Origin: G958296245 sp963664035
Lineage (GTDB): Bacteria; Chloroflexota; Dehalococcoidia; Lucifugimonadales; G958296245
NCBI GenBank assembly: GCA_963664035.2
Contig: OY760867.2
Span: 1,984,001 to 2,048,000, forward strand
DNA length: 64,000 nt
Direction of reading: 5' to 3'
Shown: positions 52,562 to 61,735 of the stretch, piece by piece
Position numbering within the stretch: position 1 is the first letter of the stretch
Layout of the letters: every line of letters starts with the position of its first letter
Notes under the pieces: generated by a model
Told to the model about the DNA's origin: nothing
What the model saw: the letters and a program-made list of their open reading frames with translations, nothing else
Database searches by the model: none
Translations under genes and position numbers: made by a program

Positions 52562-54523
52562 CTAGTTACCGAACACGTCCGGGTATAGTAGGGGCATCGC
52601 CTCATCCAGCACCAGCCCCAGGGACCGCGTCCCGCGCCCGGTGCTCCAGAGACCGAAGCTGACCTGGTGGACCTCGTCGTTCTTGACCGCTGCAAGCTCG
52701 CCCCACAGCGGGTTCGCGGCGAGCTGTTCCGCCAGAGGCGGCGGCTCGAACCCGGGGAAAGCGATGGTCTGAACGAAGATCACGTCAGGGTCAATGCTGA
52801 GGACTCCCTCCAGGGAGAACTGCATGCCGCCCGACGCGTGCCCGCCCTCGTCAGGGGGCGGCTTCGACCAGGGGTAGTCGGTCACTTCCGCCAGGAGCCC
52901 GCCGGTAAGTGCGCCCTCGGTGTCGATGCCAAAGTTGACGTCGGAGCCGTACATCACCAAGGCGGTGCGGTCCTTGGGCGAGCGCGCCCTGTAGTCTTCC
53001 AGCTTGCCCAGGAAGCGTTGCGCCGCCTCCTCGGCCTCCGCGGGGCGTCCCATCGCCGCCCCGACCTCTTTCAGGTATCTGATGGAGTCCTCGTAGGTCA
53101 CGGGGTTCACGATGTACAGCGGAGCGATGGGGCGCAGCGCGTCCCGCAGGCCGTCATGCACGCCCCCCAGCCCGATGACGAGGTCGGGCTGAGCGGCGGC
53201 TATGTCCTCCAGGCTGGGTTCGAAGAACGACCCTCCGATCACTCGGAACCCGTCCGCCCTGCTGCCGAAGAACCGTGGGTCGGAGGAGAGCGGGTCATTG
53301 ACCGCCACGGGTTCCAGTCCCAACTCGGCCATGATGTCCGGGCAGATCTCCGTGAGACACGCCACGCGGACGGGGCGCTCCGTAAAGGTCAGGCGCTCAC
53401 CCGTGCTGTCCGTCAGCGAGATCGTGCGGGACGCCGGGTCGCCGAACACGTCCGGGTATATCAGGGGCATCGCCTCATCCAGCACCAGCCCCAGGGACCG
53501 GGTCCCGCGCCCGGTGCTCCAGAGACCGAAGCTGACCTGGTGGACCTCGTCGTTCTTGACCGCTGCAAGCTCGCCCCACAGCGGGTTCACGGCGAGCTGT
53601 TCCGCCAGAGGCGGCGGCTCGAACCCCGGGAAGGCGATGGTCTGAACGAAGATTACGTCAGGGTCAACGCTGAGGACCCCCTCCAGGGAGAACTGCATGC
53701 CGCCCGACGCGTGTCCGCCCTCGTCAGGGGGCGGCTTCGGCCAGGGGTAGCCGGTCACTTCCGCCAGGAGCCCGCCGGTAAGTGCGCCCTCGGTGTCGAT
53801 GCCAAAGTTGACGTCGGAGCCGTACATCACCAAGGCGGTGCGGTCCTTGGGCGAGCGCGCCCTGTAGTCTTCCAGCTTGCTCAGGAAGCGTTGCGCCGCC
53901 TCCTCGGCCTCCTCGGGGCGTCCCATCGCCGCCCCGACCTCTTTCAGGTAGCTGATGGAGTCCTCGTAGGTCACGGGGTTCACGATGTATAGCGGAGCGA
54001 TGGGACGCAGCGCGTCCCTCAGTCCGTCATGCACACCCCCCAGCCCGATGACGAGGTCGGGCTGAGCGGCGGCGATGTCCTCCAGGCTGGGCTCGAAGAA
54101 CGATCCTCCGATCACTCGGAACCCGTCCGCCCTGCTGCCGAAGAACCGTGGGTCGGAGGAGAGCGGGTCATTGACCGCCACGGGTTCCAGTCCCAGTTCG
54201 GCCATGATGTCCGGGCAGATCTCCGTGAGACACGCCACGCGGACGGGGCGCTCCGTAAAGGTCAGGAGCTCACCCGTGCTGTCCGTCAGCGAGACGGAGG
54301 GCGTCGCCGCGGGGGGAGTCGCCGCGGGGGTGGGGGTGTCCGCAGGCTGCGGGGTTGCCGTTGGCACGGCAGTGGGCGTCGCCGTGGGGGGCGCCGCAGT
54401 GGGGGTGGGGGTGTCCGCAGGCTGCGGGGTCGCTGTTGGCGTTGGCGTTGCGGTGGCGCACCCCGCCAGCAGCAGCAGGACCAAGCCTACGATTGCATAC
54501 TTACGTACGATTGCGTACATCAT
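52562..54523 (-). CDS. Double-domain siderophore-type substrate-binding lipoprotein
   Basis: A 653-residue protein: lipobox LLLLAGC, a Thr/Pro/Ala linker (residues about 23-75, with a repeated TPQPADTPTPTA), then two tandem copies of a class III (BtuF/FecB-type) binding domain (residues about 75-365 and 366-653). Each copy reads SLTDSTGE.LTFTERPVRVACLTEICPDIMAELGLEP through WGELAAVKNDEVHQVSFGLWSTGRGTRS. The copies are near-identical at DNA level over 873 bp, so the duplication is recent. One domain is the normal size for this family; two fused domains may raise local capture or be a polymorphism. Confidence 0.9.
   Translation of the reverse strand: MMYAIVRKYAIVGLVLLLLAGCATATPTPTATPQPADTPTPTAAPPTATPTAVPTATPQPADTPTPAATPPAATPSVSLTDSTGELLTFTERPVRVACLTEICPDIMAELGLEPVAVNDPLSSDPRFFGSRADGFRVIGGSFFEPSLEDIAAAQPDLVIGLGGVHDGLRDALRPIAPLYIVNPVTYEDSISYLKEVGAAMGRPEEAEEAAQRFLSKLEDYRARSPKDRTALVMYGSDVNFGIDTEGALTGGLLAEVTGYPWPKPPPDEGGHASGGMQFSLEGVLSVDPDVIFVQTIAFPGFEPPPLAEQLAVNPLWGELAAVKNDEVHQVSFGLWSTGRGTRSLGLVLDEAMPLIYPDVFGDPASRTISLTDSTGERLTFTERPVRVACLTEICPDIMAELGLEPVAVNDPLSSDPRFFGSRADGFRVIGGSFFEPSLEDIAAAQPDLVIGLGGVHDGLRDALRPIAPLYIVNPVTYEDSIRYLKEVGAAMGRPAEAEEAAQRFLGKLEDYRARSPKDRTALVMYGSDVNFGIDTEGALTGGLLAEVTDYPWSKPPPDEGGHASGGMQFSLEGVLSIDPDVIFVQTIAFPGFEPPPLAEQLAANPLWGELAAVKNDEVHQVSFGLWSTGRGTRSLGLVLDEAMPLLYPDVFGN
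52565..54297. repeat. 873-bp tandem duplication within the binding-protein gene
   Basis: Offset of 873 bp (291 codons): e.g. GTGCTGTCCGTCAGCGAGA occurs near 53404 and 54277, and TCCCTGGAGCACCGGGC-type blocks recur similarly. Only a few percent of bases differ (e.g. TATAGTAGGGG versus TATATCAGGGG). Frame is kept. Confidence 0.9.
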
Positions 54524-54620
54524 CACACCTCTCTCTCTTACGTGCTTGCTCGATCGGTCGGCTGCGGGCCGGTTTCTTCGCGTTCCGGCCCGCAGCGTGG
54601 TCACAATTGGTCGCTGATGG

Positions 54621-56417
54621 TCACAAGGGAATGGCCCGCCGCTGGAATGCGACCAGGTCCGCGTACACACCCCCCGCGGCGAGCAGGGCGTCATGCGGGC
54701 CGGCCTCCACTGTGCGCCCCTTCTCCAGGACGACGATGCGGTCGGCGCTTCGGATGGTGGACAGCCGGTGCGCGATGACGAGCGAGGTACGGCCAGCGCG
54801 GACGCGGGCCATCGCCTCCCGGAGAAGACGCTCGTTCTCGACATCCAGGTTGGATACGGCCTCGTCCATCACCAGTATTGGGGCGTCCCTGAGGACCGCC
54901 CGCGCGATGGCGATACGCTGCCGCTGGCCCCCGGACATCTGGATCCCCCGCTCACCGGCGTTGGTCTCATACCCCTGGGGCATCCGCATGATGAAGTCAT
55001 GCGCCAGAGCTACCCTTGCGGCCTCTTCCACCTCCGCGTCCAGGGCATCCGGGCGCGCCAGGCGGATGTTCTCGCGGATGGTCATGTTGAACAGGTAGAT
55101 GTCCTGCGGCACCCAGGCAATGAGCTCGCGCAGGGCGCTCTGCGGGAACGCCCGGACGTCATGGCCGCCAATGGTGACGGCGCCGTCCGTGACATCCCAG
55201 AACCGCATCAGCAGATGCGTGCAGGTGGACTTCCCCGCGCCGGAGCGCCCCACGAGGGCCACGTTCTCGCCCGGCTCTACGGAGAAGCTCGCAGCGTCCA
55301 GCGCCGGAGGCAGGTCCGGGGCGTAGTGGAAGCTCACAGCCGTGAACTCGATGCGGGGCTCCACCGGGCCTGGGGGCGGCGCCTCCACTGTGTCACGCAC
55401 GGGAGCCGGCGCGTTCAGCACGGCGAACACCCTGTCAGCCGCCGCGAAGACCACGCCGAGGCTCTCCGCGATGCCTGTGATGTTGGTCACCGGCCCGAAG
55501 ATGAAGATGGCGAGGATGATGACGACCGGATAGAGCGCGGGCGAGAGGGAGCCGGAGGACACCAGGTAGGCTGCGGCGATGACGACGCTTACCATCCCCA
55601 GCGTGATGAGCACGGACGTGACCGCATGCTCTCCACCTGCTCTGCGCCCGTGGTCGACCTGTGCGCTCACCAGGCTCCGGCTGCTCCGGAGCAGCCCTTC
55701 CAGGAAGCGCCGTCCCTGCCCGAAGGCCACGACCTCGCGGAGCCCCTGCACGCTGTCCACCACCTCCGCGTTCAGCGAACCCAGGGTCTCTCGCAGTCTC
55801 CGGCCCTGGGCTGCCGCCCGCTTGCGCAGCCAGAAGGGAACGGTCGCCACCGCCAGGGTCGCGGGGAGCAGCGCCAGGGGGAGCAGCCAGTGCATCGTCG
55901 CGAGGGTGAGGAGCGCCCCCAGCGGCACCACGACCGCCACGATGAACGTCCCCACCGTATGAGCGTAGAACCACTCGATGGTGTCCACGTCGGCCATTGC
56001 CGCGGCGGAGAGGTCGCCGGTGCGCCGGTCGAGAAGATAGCCCGGCGCCAGCCGGTCCAGCGCCTGGTAGAGCCAGATGCGGAACTCCGCCAGGATGCGG
56101 TAGGCGAGATCGTGCGCCAGCCACATCTCCGCCCATGCCGCCACCGCCCTGCCGGCCACGACGACGCCGAGCACGAAGGCGCTGAAGTAGAGCGCTTCGG
56201 CCTCCGCCCCAGTCGCTACCCTTCCCACCATGAACGCGCCAATCCCAGCGGCGGCGATCATTAAGCCTTGGTTCAGGATGCCCGTGAGCACGGTGATTCC
56301 CATGAGCCAGTAGTACGGGCGCAGGATGCGTAGCAGCTGCCAGAACCCAGACCCCCCTCTGCCGCTGCGTGGAGTGAACTCCCATTCGCTGGGGCGATTG
56401 CTCGCTAGGGTGCTCAC
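54621..56417 (-). CDS. ABC exporter-fold half-transporter, YbtQ/IrtB/CydC-like
   Basis: A 598-residue protein: six helices then an ATPase domain with Walker A GRSGAGKST, signature MSGGQRQ, Walker B ILVMDEAVSNLD, H-loop IAHRLST. Both halves of this pair keep catalytic residues. In siderophore loci such paired half-transporters (YbtPQ, IrtAB) import or release iron-siderophore; the adjacent fec-type genes favour that over CydDC. Overlaps the upstream partner by 4 bp. Confidence 0.82.
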   Translation of the reverse strand: MSTLASNRPSEWEFTPRSGRGGSGFWQLLRILRPYYWLMGITVLTGILNQGLMIAAAGIGAFMVGRVATGAEAEALYFSAFVLGVVVAGRAVAAWAEMWLAHDLAYRILAEFRIWLYQALDRLAPGYLLDRRTGDLSAAAMADVDTIEWFYAHTVGTFIVAVVVPLGALLTLATMHWLLPLALLPATLAVATVPFWLRKRAAAQGRRLRETLGSLNAEVVDSVQGLREVVAFGQGRRFLEGLLRSSRSLVSAQVDHGRRAGGEHAVTSVLITLGMVSVVIAAAYLVSSGSLSPALYPVVIILAIFIFGPVTNITGIAESLGVVFAAADRVFAVLNAPAPVRDTVEAPPPGPVEPRIEFTAVSFHYAPDLPPALDAASFSVEPGENVALVGRSGAGKSTCTHLLMRFWDVTDGAVTIGGHDVRAFPQSALRELIAWVPQDIYLFNMTIRENIRLARPDALDAEVEEAARVALAHDFIMRMPQGYETNAGERGIQMSGGQRQRIAIARAVLRDAPILVMDEAVSNLDVENERLLREAMARVRAGRTSLVIAHRLSTIRSADRIVVLEKGRTVEAGPHDALLAAGGVYADLVAFQRRAIPL

Positions 56418-58150
56418 ATCGCCTCCTGCTGCGCCAGGACGAGGCCGGCATACGCGCCGCGCCGCTCCATCAGCTCTTGGTGGCGGCCAGTCTCGACCAC
56501 CCGCCCCTCGTCCAGGACCACGATGCGGTCGGCGTGGACGACGGAGGAGAACCGGTGGGCGATGGTGATGGTCGTCCGGCCCCGGGCCAGCCGCTTCAGC
56601 GCGTCGCGGATGGCGCTCTCGTTCACGCCGTCCAGGCTGGAGGTCGCCTCGTCCAGGATGAGGATAGGGGCATCTTTCAGCAACGCCCGCGCGATGGCGA
56701 TGCGCTGGCGCTCGCCCCCGGAGAGCTTTGCTCCCCGTTCTCCGACCACGGTCCGATACCCCTGGGGAAGTGCGGTGATGAACCCGTGAGCGTTGGCCGC
56801 CCGCGCCGCCGCTTCCAACTCCTCCAGGGAGGCCCCGGGCTTGCCGAGACGGAGGTTGTCCTCGGCCGTCCCATGAAAGAGATAGGCTTCCTGGGACACC
56901 ACGGCGATGAGGCCGCGCAGCGTCTCCAGGGGATAGTCGCGGATGTCCACGCCCCCAATCTCCACGCGCCCCTGCTGGGGATCGAAGAACCGCAGCAGCA
57001 GCGCAGCCACGGTGCTCTTCCCCGCCCCCGACTGGCCAACGAGGCCAATGCCCTGGCCCGCGTCCACTTTGAACGACAGGTCGTCGAGCGCCGGCGCGTT
57101 ATCCGGGTGGTAGGCAAAGGTGACGTTCGCGAAGGCGATGGACTTCGGCGTACTCGAAGGATCGGGGTGCGCCGACGTGTCCTCACGGTCGGCCACATCG
57201 GGCTTCGCGTCCAAGAGCGTGAAGATGCCCGTGGAGGCGGACACGCCCATGTAGCCCTTGTGCCAGTAGGAGTCCAACTCCACCAACGGACGGAAGCACT
57301 CCCCCGTGAGGAACAGCACCACGATGAGCCCCGCCAGGTTGAGCGCTCCGTCCGCCACCTGGAACGCGCCGACGGCGACGGCCATCGCCACGCCTACGCT
57401 CATCGCCAGCCCCACGACGCCATTGCGGATCATGGAGATGGAAAGCTGCGCCATCGTCGCGCGGTAGAGCGCCAGCGCGGCGTCCTGGAGGACCCGCCCC
57501 CGGCGCTCGCTGGCGTTGAGCGCCTTCAGCGTGACCATTCCCTGCATGCTGTCCACGAACTGGGAGTTGAGGTCGGTGTACGCCCGCCAGTGCCGCTGGC
57601 CGTACTCGCCCAGCAGGCCGTCCCACAGGCGCGGCGCCAGGGGAACGGCCAGCACGCACACCAGCACGACCACGCCCACCAGGGGGTTGAGGACGCAGAT
57701 GTACGCCACCACGGCCAGGGGCACGACCACCGCGACGATGGACTGCGGCAGGTAGTAGCCCATGTAGGCCTCCAGGGCTTCCACGCCGTCCACCAGGGTG
57801 GACTGCACCGTTCCCGTCCGCGTCCGCTCCATGTACCCGGGGCCGAGGGCAAGAAGCATACGGTAGAGCCGCTGTCGCAGGGCCACCTTCACAGCCGCGG
57901 CGGTGAGCATGGAGCTCATCTCCCGCCACCGGAGCAGCAGCGCGCGAAGCGCCGCCAGCAGAGCGACAACGCCCACGAGGGCGAGCACCCCCGTCCACGG
58001 CTCGCCGGCCAGGATGCGGCTGACCACGAGGGCCACGGCCACGCCCTGCGCGATGTATGTGCCGGAAATCGCCAGCCCCAGCGCCACGGTGAGGGCGATT
58101 CGAGTACGCGCCCCCTCCGTCAGCGTCAGCATCTTTCGATGGATCATCAT
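56414..58150 (-). CDS. ABC exporter-fold half-transporter, YbtP/IrtA/CydD-like
   Basis: A 578-residue partner: Walker A GQSGAGKST, signature LSGGERQ, Walker B ILILDEATSSLD, H-loop IAHRFSS. First gene of the six-gene operon. Start at 58150 (ATGATG, AAGGG close upstream). Operator-like palindromes lie 57 and 125 bp upstream. It has no siderophore-interacting (SIP) domain of the kind fused to mycobacterial IrtA, so reduction of the ligand would need another protein. Confidence 0.82.
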   Translation of the reverse strand: MMIHRKMLTLTEGARTRIALTVALGLAISGTYIAQGVAVALVVSRILAGEPWTGVLALVGVVALLAALRALLLRWREMSSMLTAAAVKVALRQRLYRMLLALGPGYMERTRTGTVQSTLVDGVEALEAYMGYYLPQSIVAVVVPLAVVAYICVLNPLVGVVVLVCVLAVPLAPRLWDGLLGEYGQRHWRAYTDLNSQFVDSMQGMVTLKALNASERRGRVLQDAALALYRATMAQLSISMIRNGVVGLAMSVGVAMAVAVGAFQVADGALNLAGLIVVLFLTGECFRPLVELDSYWHKGYMGVSASTGIFTLLDAKPDVADREDTSAHPDPSSTPKSIAFANVTFAYHPDNAPALDDLSFKVDAGQGIGLVGQSGAGKSTVAALLLRFFDPQQGRVEIGGVDIRDYPLETLRGLIAVVSQEAYLFHGTAEDNLRLGKPGASLEELEAAARAANAHGFITALPQGYRTVVGERGAKLSGGERQRIAIARALLKDAPILILDEATSSLDGVNESAIRDALKRLARGRTTITIAHRFSSVVHADRIVVLDEGRVVETGRHQELMERRGAYAGLVLAQQEAM

Positions 58151-58206
58151 CCCTTGTATCGTCTTCCCGTGGCTTTCCTGGTTGCGCCGGCTCTTTGCAA
58201 GTTAAT

Positions 58207-58301
58207 GATATGAAGTATCATCACATACCCCTATGTAACCCGTAGGCTGTTCATTTGAGGTAGAAGGAAATGATGATACTAAGTATCTTATATTCCCACA
58301 A
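58207..58301 (-). promoter_or_regulatory. Promoter and palindromic operator candidates of the iron-type operon
   Basis: A perfect palindrome GATACTAAGTATC at 58275-58287 and a near copy GATATGAAGTATC at 58207-58219; a further half site AGTATC at 58303-58308. Minus-strand TTGTGG (58301-58296), 17-bp spacer, TATCAT (58278-58273) would be a promoter whose -10 overlaps the perfect palindrome. The stretch is much richer in A/T than its surroundings. This is where a DtxR- or Fur-type iron repressor would be expected; identity of the regulator is inference. Confidence 0.55.
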
Positions 58302-58490
58302 GAGTATCACCTCTTGGAGAATTTGGCAACTGGGACCTGATGAAAAACGGATGCCCGGACGGCAAGCCGGCCGGGGGCGAAAGGCGGAACGAATTACGTG
58401 ACGGGTCTTGGCCGGGCAGAAGGCCGACCACGAGCACAAGGGAACTGCAGGGGCCCAGCTACACCCGTGGGGGCGGATACGAACTGGGCT

Positions 58491-58566
58491 TGGTGGAGCT
58501 GGGGGGACTCGAACCCCCTACCTCTTCAATGCCATTGAAGCGCTCTCCCAGATGAGCTACAGCCCC
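58491..58566 (-). tRNA. tRNA-Ala (GGC)
   Basis: Minus strand GGGGCTGTAGCTCATCTGGG...; anticodon loop ATGGCAT gives GGC, T-arm GGTTCGAGTCC, acceptor GGGGCTG/CAGCTCC, discriminator A and encoded CCA. Between 58310 and 58490 I see no gene. Confidence 0.97.
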
Positions 58567-58701
58567 AAGCTACAACCCGGCGGGGATGCCGTCTGCCTGG
58601 CAATATAGCAAAGGCCCATCGTTCCGGCAAGGCGCCTTCTGCTACACTACGCCCGACTCTGGCGGCGCGGCGCCGCCTGGCGGCTTTCGGAAGGACTGGA
58701 G

Positions 58702-59628
58702 GTGGTCAACACCCAGATGGCGCAACACGAGTCCTTGGCCGTCGGCCAGCTCATGCTCCCCGCGGAGGCCGCGCAGCCCCGCTCCGGCGTTCCCACGCTC
58801 CATGACCCTGTCATGGCCTGCCAGGACAACCTCGATTTCATGCGCGGCCTGCCCGACGGCGCGATGAAGCTCATAGTGACCTCGCCTCCATATAACATCG
58901 GCAAGCTGTATGAGGAGCGCGAGCCGCTGGAGAGCTACCTCCGCGGCCAGGAGCGGGTGATCGCCGAGTGCGTTCGCCTGCTCGATCCCAACGGCTCCCT
59001 CTGTTGGCAGGTGGGCAACTACGTGGAGGACGGCGAGGTCGTCCCCCTCGACGCAGTGCTATATCCGGTCTTCAAGCGCCACGGCCTCAGGCTGCGCAAC
59101 CGCATCGTGTGGCACTTCGAGCACGGCCTCCACTGCGCCAAGCGCCTGTCCGGCCGGTACGAGACGATCAACTGGTTCACGAAGGGCGGCGACTACACCT
59201 TCGACCTCGACCCGATCCGGGTGCCGTCCAAGTACCCCGGCAAGCGCCACTTCAAGGGGCCGAACGCCGGCAAGCTCTCCGGCAACCCGAAGGGGAAGAA
59301 TCCCGGGGACGTGTGGATATTCCCCAACGTCAAGAGCAACCACGTGGAGAAGACCATTCACCCATGCCAGTTCCCGGTGGAGCTTGTGGAGCGGTTGGTC
59401 CTCTCGATGACCGAGCCGGGCGACGCCGTCTTCGACCCCTACATGGGTGTTGGAACGTCGGTCGTGGCGGCGCTCATGCACGGGCGCAAGGGGTACGGCT
59501 GCGACGTCGTGAAGGAGTACGTCGGCATCGCGTGGGATAGGGTAGAGGCGCTGCGCTCCGGCGCGCTCAGGACTCGCCCCATGGGGAAGCCCGTCTACGA
59601 CCCCACGAAGCCCAGGGGCGGCCACTGA
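58702..59628 (+). CDS. Type II DNA methyltransferase (N4-C or N6-A, TSPPY class)
   Basis: A 308-residue enzyme with permuted motif order: LIVTSPPYNIGKLYEE (motif IV) early, and the SAM-binding FDPYMGVGTSVVAALMHGRKGYGCDV (motif I) late, i.e. beta class. HFEHGLHCAKRLSGRYETINWFTKG lies between. TSPPY is common in N4-cytosine enzymes but also in some N6-adenine ones. The GTG at 58702 is 6 bases after AAGGA; an ATG at 58717 is possible. It protects DNA from the endonuclease encoded by the next gene. Confidence 0.9.
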   Translation: MVNTQMAQHESLAVGQLMLPAEAAQPRSGVPTLHDPVMACQDNLDFMRGLPDGAMKLIVTSPPYNIGKLYEEREPLESYLRGQERVIAECVRLLDPNGSLCWQVGNYVEDGEVVPLDAVLYPVFKRHGLRLRNRIVWHFEHGLHCAKRLSGRYETINWFTKGGDYTFDLDPIRVPSKYPGKRHFKGPNAGKLSGNPKGKNPGDVWIFPNVKSNHVEKTIHPCQFPVELVERLVLSMTEPGDAVFDPYMGVGTSVVAALMHGRKGYGCDVVKEYVGIAWDRVEALRSGALRTRPMGKPVYDPTKPRGGH

Positions 59629-60239
59629 TGCGAATTGCCGCCCAGTACTCTCACTTGAACGGCAAGGAGTTCCTGATCGTCCATCACAACGACCTCCTGC
59701 AAGAGATAGAGGAGGTGATCGCTTCCGTCGATGCCGAGGCATGCCGCACCAAAGAGTCTTTGGAGAGAACTAGAAGGGGGCGTCTCCTCTATTCTCCCGT
59801 AGCCATGAATAAGGCCATGGCTGACGGCTTCAAGGAACATGGATGGGAGCAGCGGCGGCAGGAGTTCTGGGTAACTGCCGACGCGAGAATAGTTCGAGGC
59901 ATCGTAAACCTGTCGGCAGACGAGCAGAGGGAGGCCATCGAGGCGGCCGGCCAGACGCCGATTCGTTCGTATAACCAGACCGATTTCGTCAAAGAGCGTG
60001 TTGCGGTGGAAGTGCAGTTCGGCAAGTACGCGTTCGTTGCACACGACCTCTTCGTAAAGCACATGGCGTTCTTCGTCTCGGACGTCATTGACGTAGGAGT
60101 GGAGATACTGCCCATGAAGGAGTTGGAGCTCAGTATGTCTTCCGGCGTCCCGTACTACGAGCGAGACCTGCTAAACATAATGCGGCAGGGGCGCGGCATT
60201 CCTGCCGTTCCCCTGCTTATGATTGGCGTCGCTCCTTGA
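59628..60239 (+). CDS. Type II restriction endonuclease, BglII-like
   Basis: A 203-residue protein. FVKERVAVEVQFGKYAFVAHDLFVKHMAFFVSDVIDVGVEILPMK carries the E-x-Q variant of the PD-(D/E)xK active site used by BglII-type enzymes; SSGVPYYERDLLNIMRQGRGIPAVPL follows, as in BglII/MjaII-like proteins. Start ATG overlaps the methyltransferase TGA by one base (TGATG), so it is coupled. The recognition sequence cannot be told from here. Confidence 0.85.
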   Translation: MRIAAQYSHLNGKEFLIVHHNDLLQEIEEVIASVDAEACRTKESLERTRRGRLLYSPVAMNKAMADGFKEHGWEQRRQEFWVTADARIVRGIVNLSADEQREAIEAAGQTPIRSYNQTDFVKERVAVEVQFGKYAFVAHDLFVKHMAFFVSDVIDVGVEILPMKELELSMSSGVPYYERDLLNIMRQGRGIPAVPLLMIGVAP

Positions 60240-60265
60240 TTCCCCGCGTCGTACCTGCGTACAAT
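60236..60265 (+). promoter_or_regulatory. Putative promoter of the DUF1800 gene
   Basis: TTGATT (60236-60241), 18-bp spacer, TACAAT (60260-60265); GAAGGAG precedes the ATG at 60309. Confidence 0.5.
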
Positions 60266-60308
60266 CTTCCCACGTCCTCCACCAAGTCTGCACCTGAAGG
60301 AGCGAGCT

Positions 60309-61733
60309 ATGGGCAATCCTGACGTCGAGCTTATGGGGCACCTGATGCGGCGGGCCGGCTTCGGCGCCGGCTACGAGGAGCTGGAGGCCCGCGCGGCCAG
60401 GGGCTACGAGGCGACGGTAGACGAGCTGATCGCCACCGACAGCCAGCAGGGCATCGACGACCTCCTGCTGTACCGCTACCACCCCGACCACCAGGGCGGC
60501 CTGGGCATGGCGGGCGCGGCGGCGTACTGGCTCTACCGGATGGTCAACACGCAAGGCCCCCTCCACGAGAAGGTGTCGCTCTTCTGGCACTCCGTCTTCG
60601 CCACCGGCTACCAGAAGGTGACGCAGGGCAGGGGAATGATGAACCAGATAGCCATGTTCCGTGAGCACGGCATGGGCAGCTTCCGGGACCTGCTGATCGA
60701 GCTCTCCAAGGACCCGTGCATGGTGCTGTGGCTGGACAACCACGAGAACCACGCGGGCGCGGTCAACGAGAACTACGGGCGCGAGCTCCTGGAGCTCTTC
60801 TCCATGGGCGTCGGCAGCTACACCGAGCAGGACGTCAAGGAGTGCGCCCGCGCGTTCACCGGCTGGACGGCGGCTAACATCGAGTACGTGGACATGAAGG
60901 CGCAGCGCGACTCGCTGTGGCCCTATGGGCGCATGTCCCTCCGGCCCGAGTACCGCGAGGACGACCACGACGACGGCGAGAAGAGCTTCCTAGGACACGC
61001 GGGCCGCTTCGACGGCCAGGACGTCGTGGACATAATCTGCGCCCAGCCTGCGACCGCGCGCTTCATCGCCCGCCACGTGTACCACTTCTTCGTCGCCGAC
61101 GAGCCGCCCGTGCCGCAGTGGTCGCTGCACCCTCCGGCCGATCCGGAGGCCGTCGACATCCTCGCGGAGGCATACTTCGAGCACGACTACCGGATCGACG
61201 AGATGCTGCGGGTGCTGTTCAAGTCCGACTTCTTCAAGTCCAGGTCGTCCTGGTTCAGGAAGGTGAAGGGTCCCGCCGAGCTAGTGGCCGGGATGCTCAG
61301 GCTGACCGGTCGGTACGCGGGACCGGACCCGAGGCTCCAGGACGACGCGAACCTGTTGACCTTCATGGGGCAGACCCTCATCAATCCGCCCAGCGTGGAG
61401 GGCTGGCACCAGGGCGCCGAGTGGATCGACACGGGCACGGCGGTCGAGAGGATCAACTACGCTGCGCGGCAGCTATCCGATCCGACGCTTCCAGGCGTCA
61501 GGCAGCTTGTGGGCAACGTGGTCTCCGCGTCGGGCAACGGCGACGCGACGGCGGAGAGCCTCGTGCAGGCCTGCCTCGACCAGTTGGGGGCGATCTCCGT
61601 CAAGGAGAGCACCCGCGACGCGCTGGTCGAGTTCGCGGCGGAGCGCTGCGCCGGAGAGGGCGGCGGTTCGACCGAGAGCGTCGCCGAACTGGTCGAGCTC
61701 GTGGCCGCCACCCCGGACTTCCAGAGGGAGTAA
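60309..61733 (+). CDS. DUF1800 family protein
   Basis: A 474-residue helical protein: HLMRRAGFGAGYEELE start, LHEKVSLFWHSVFATGYQKV, NENYGRELLELFSMGVG and FARHVYHFF-type segments (here FIARHVYHFFVADEP) match DUF1800. In most bacteria it stands beside a DUF1501 (sulfatase-like) gene; here it is followed, 2 bp later, by an NHL protein. No signal peptide. Function unknown. Confidence 0.9.
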   Translation: MGNPDVELMGHLMRRAGFGAGYEELEARAARGYEATVDELIATDSQQGIDDLLLYRYHPDHQGGLGMAGAAAYWLYRMVNTQGPLHEKVSLFWHSVFATGYQKVTQGRGMMNQIAMFREHGMGSFRDLLIELSKDPCMVLWLDNHENHAGAVNENYGRELLELFSMGVGSYTEQDVKECARAFTGWTAANIEYVDMKAQRDSLWPYGRMSLRPEYREDDHDDGEKSFLGHAGRFDGQDVVDIICAQPATARFIARHVYHFFVADEPPVPQWSLHPPADPEAVDILAEAYFEHDYRIDEMLRVLFKSDFFKSRSSWFRKVKGPAELVAGMLRLTGRYAGPDPRLQDDANLLTFMGQTLINPPSVEGWHQGAEWIDTGTAVERINYAARQLSDPTLPGVRQLVGNVVSASGNGDATAESLVQACLDQLGAISVKESTRDALVEFAAERCAGEGGGSTESVAELVELVAATPDFQRE

Positions 61734-61735
61734 CC

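Noticed and set aside
58340..58608. Plus-strand ORFs before the methyltransferase
   Set aside because: They run antisense through tRNA-Ala and lack conservation signals.
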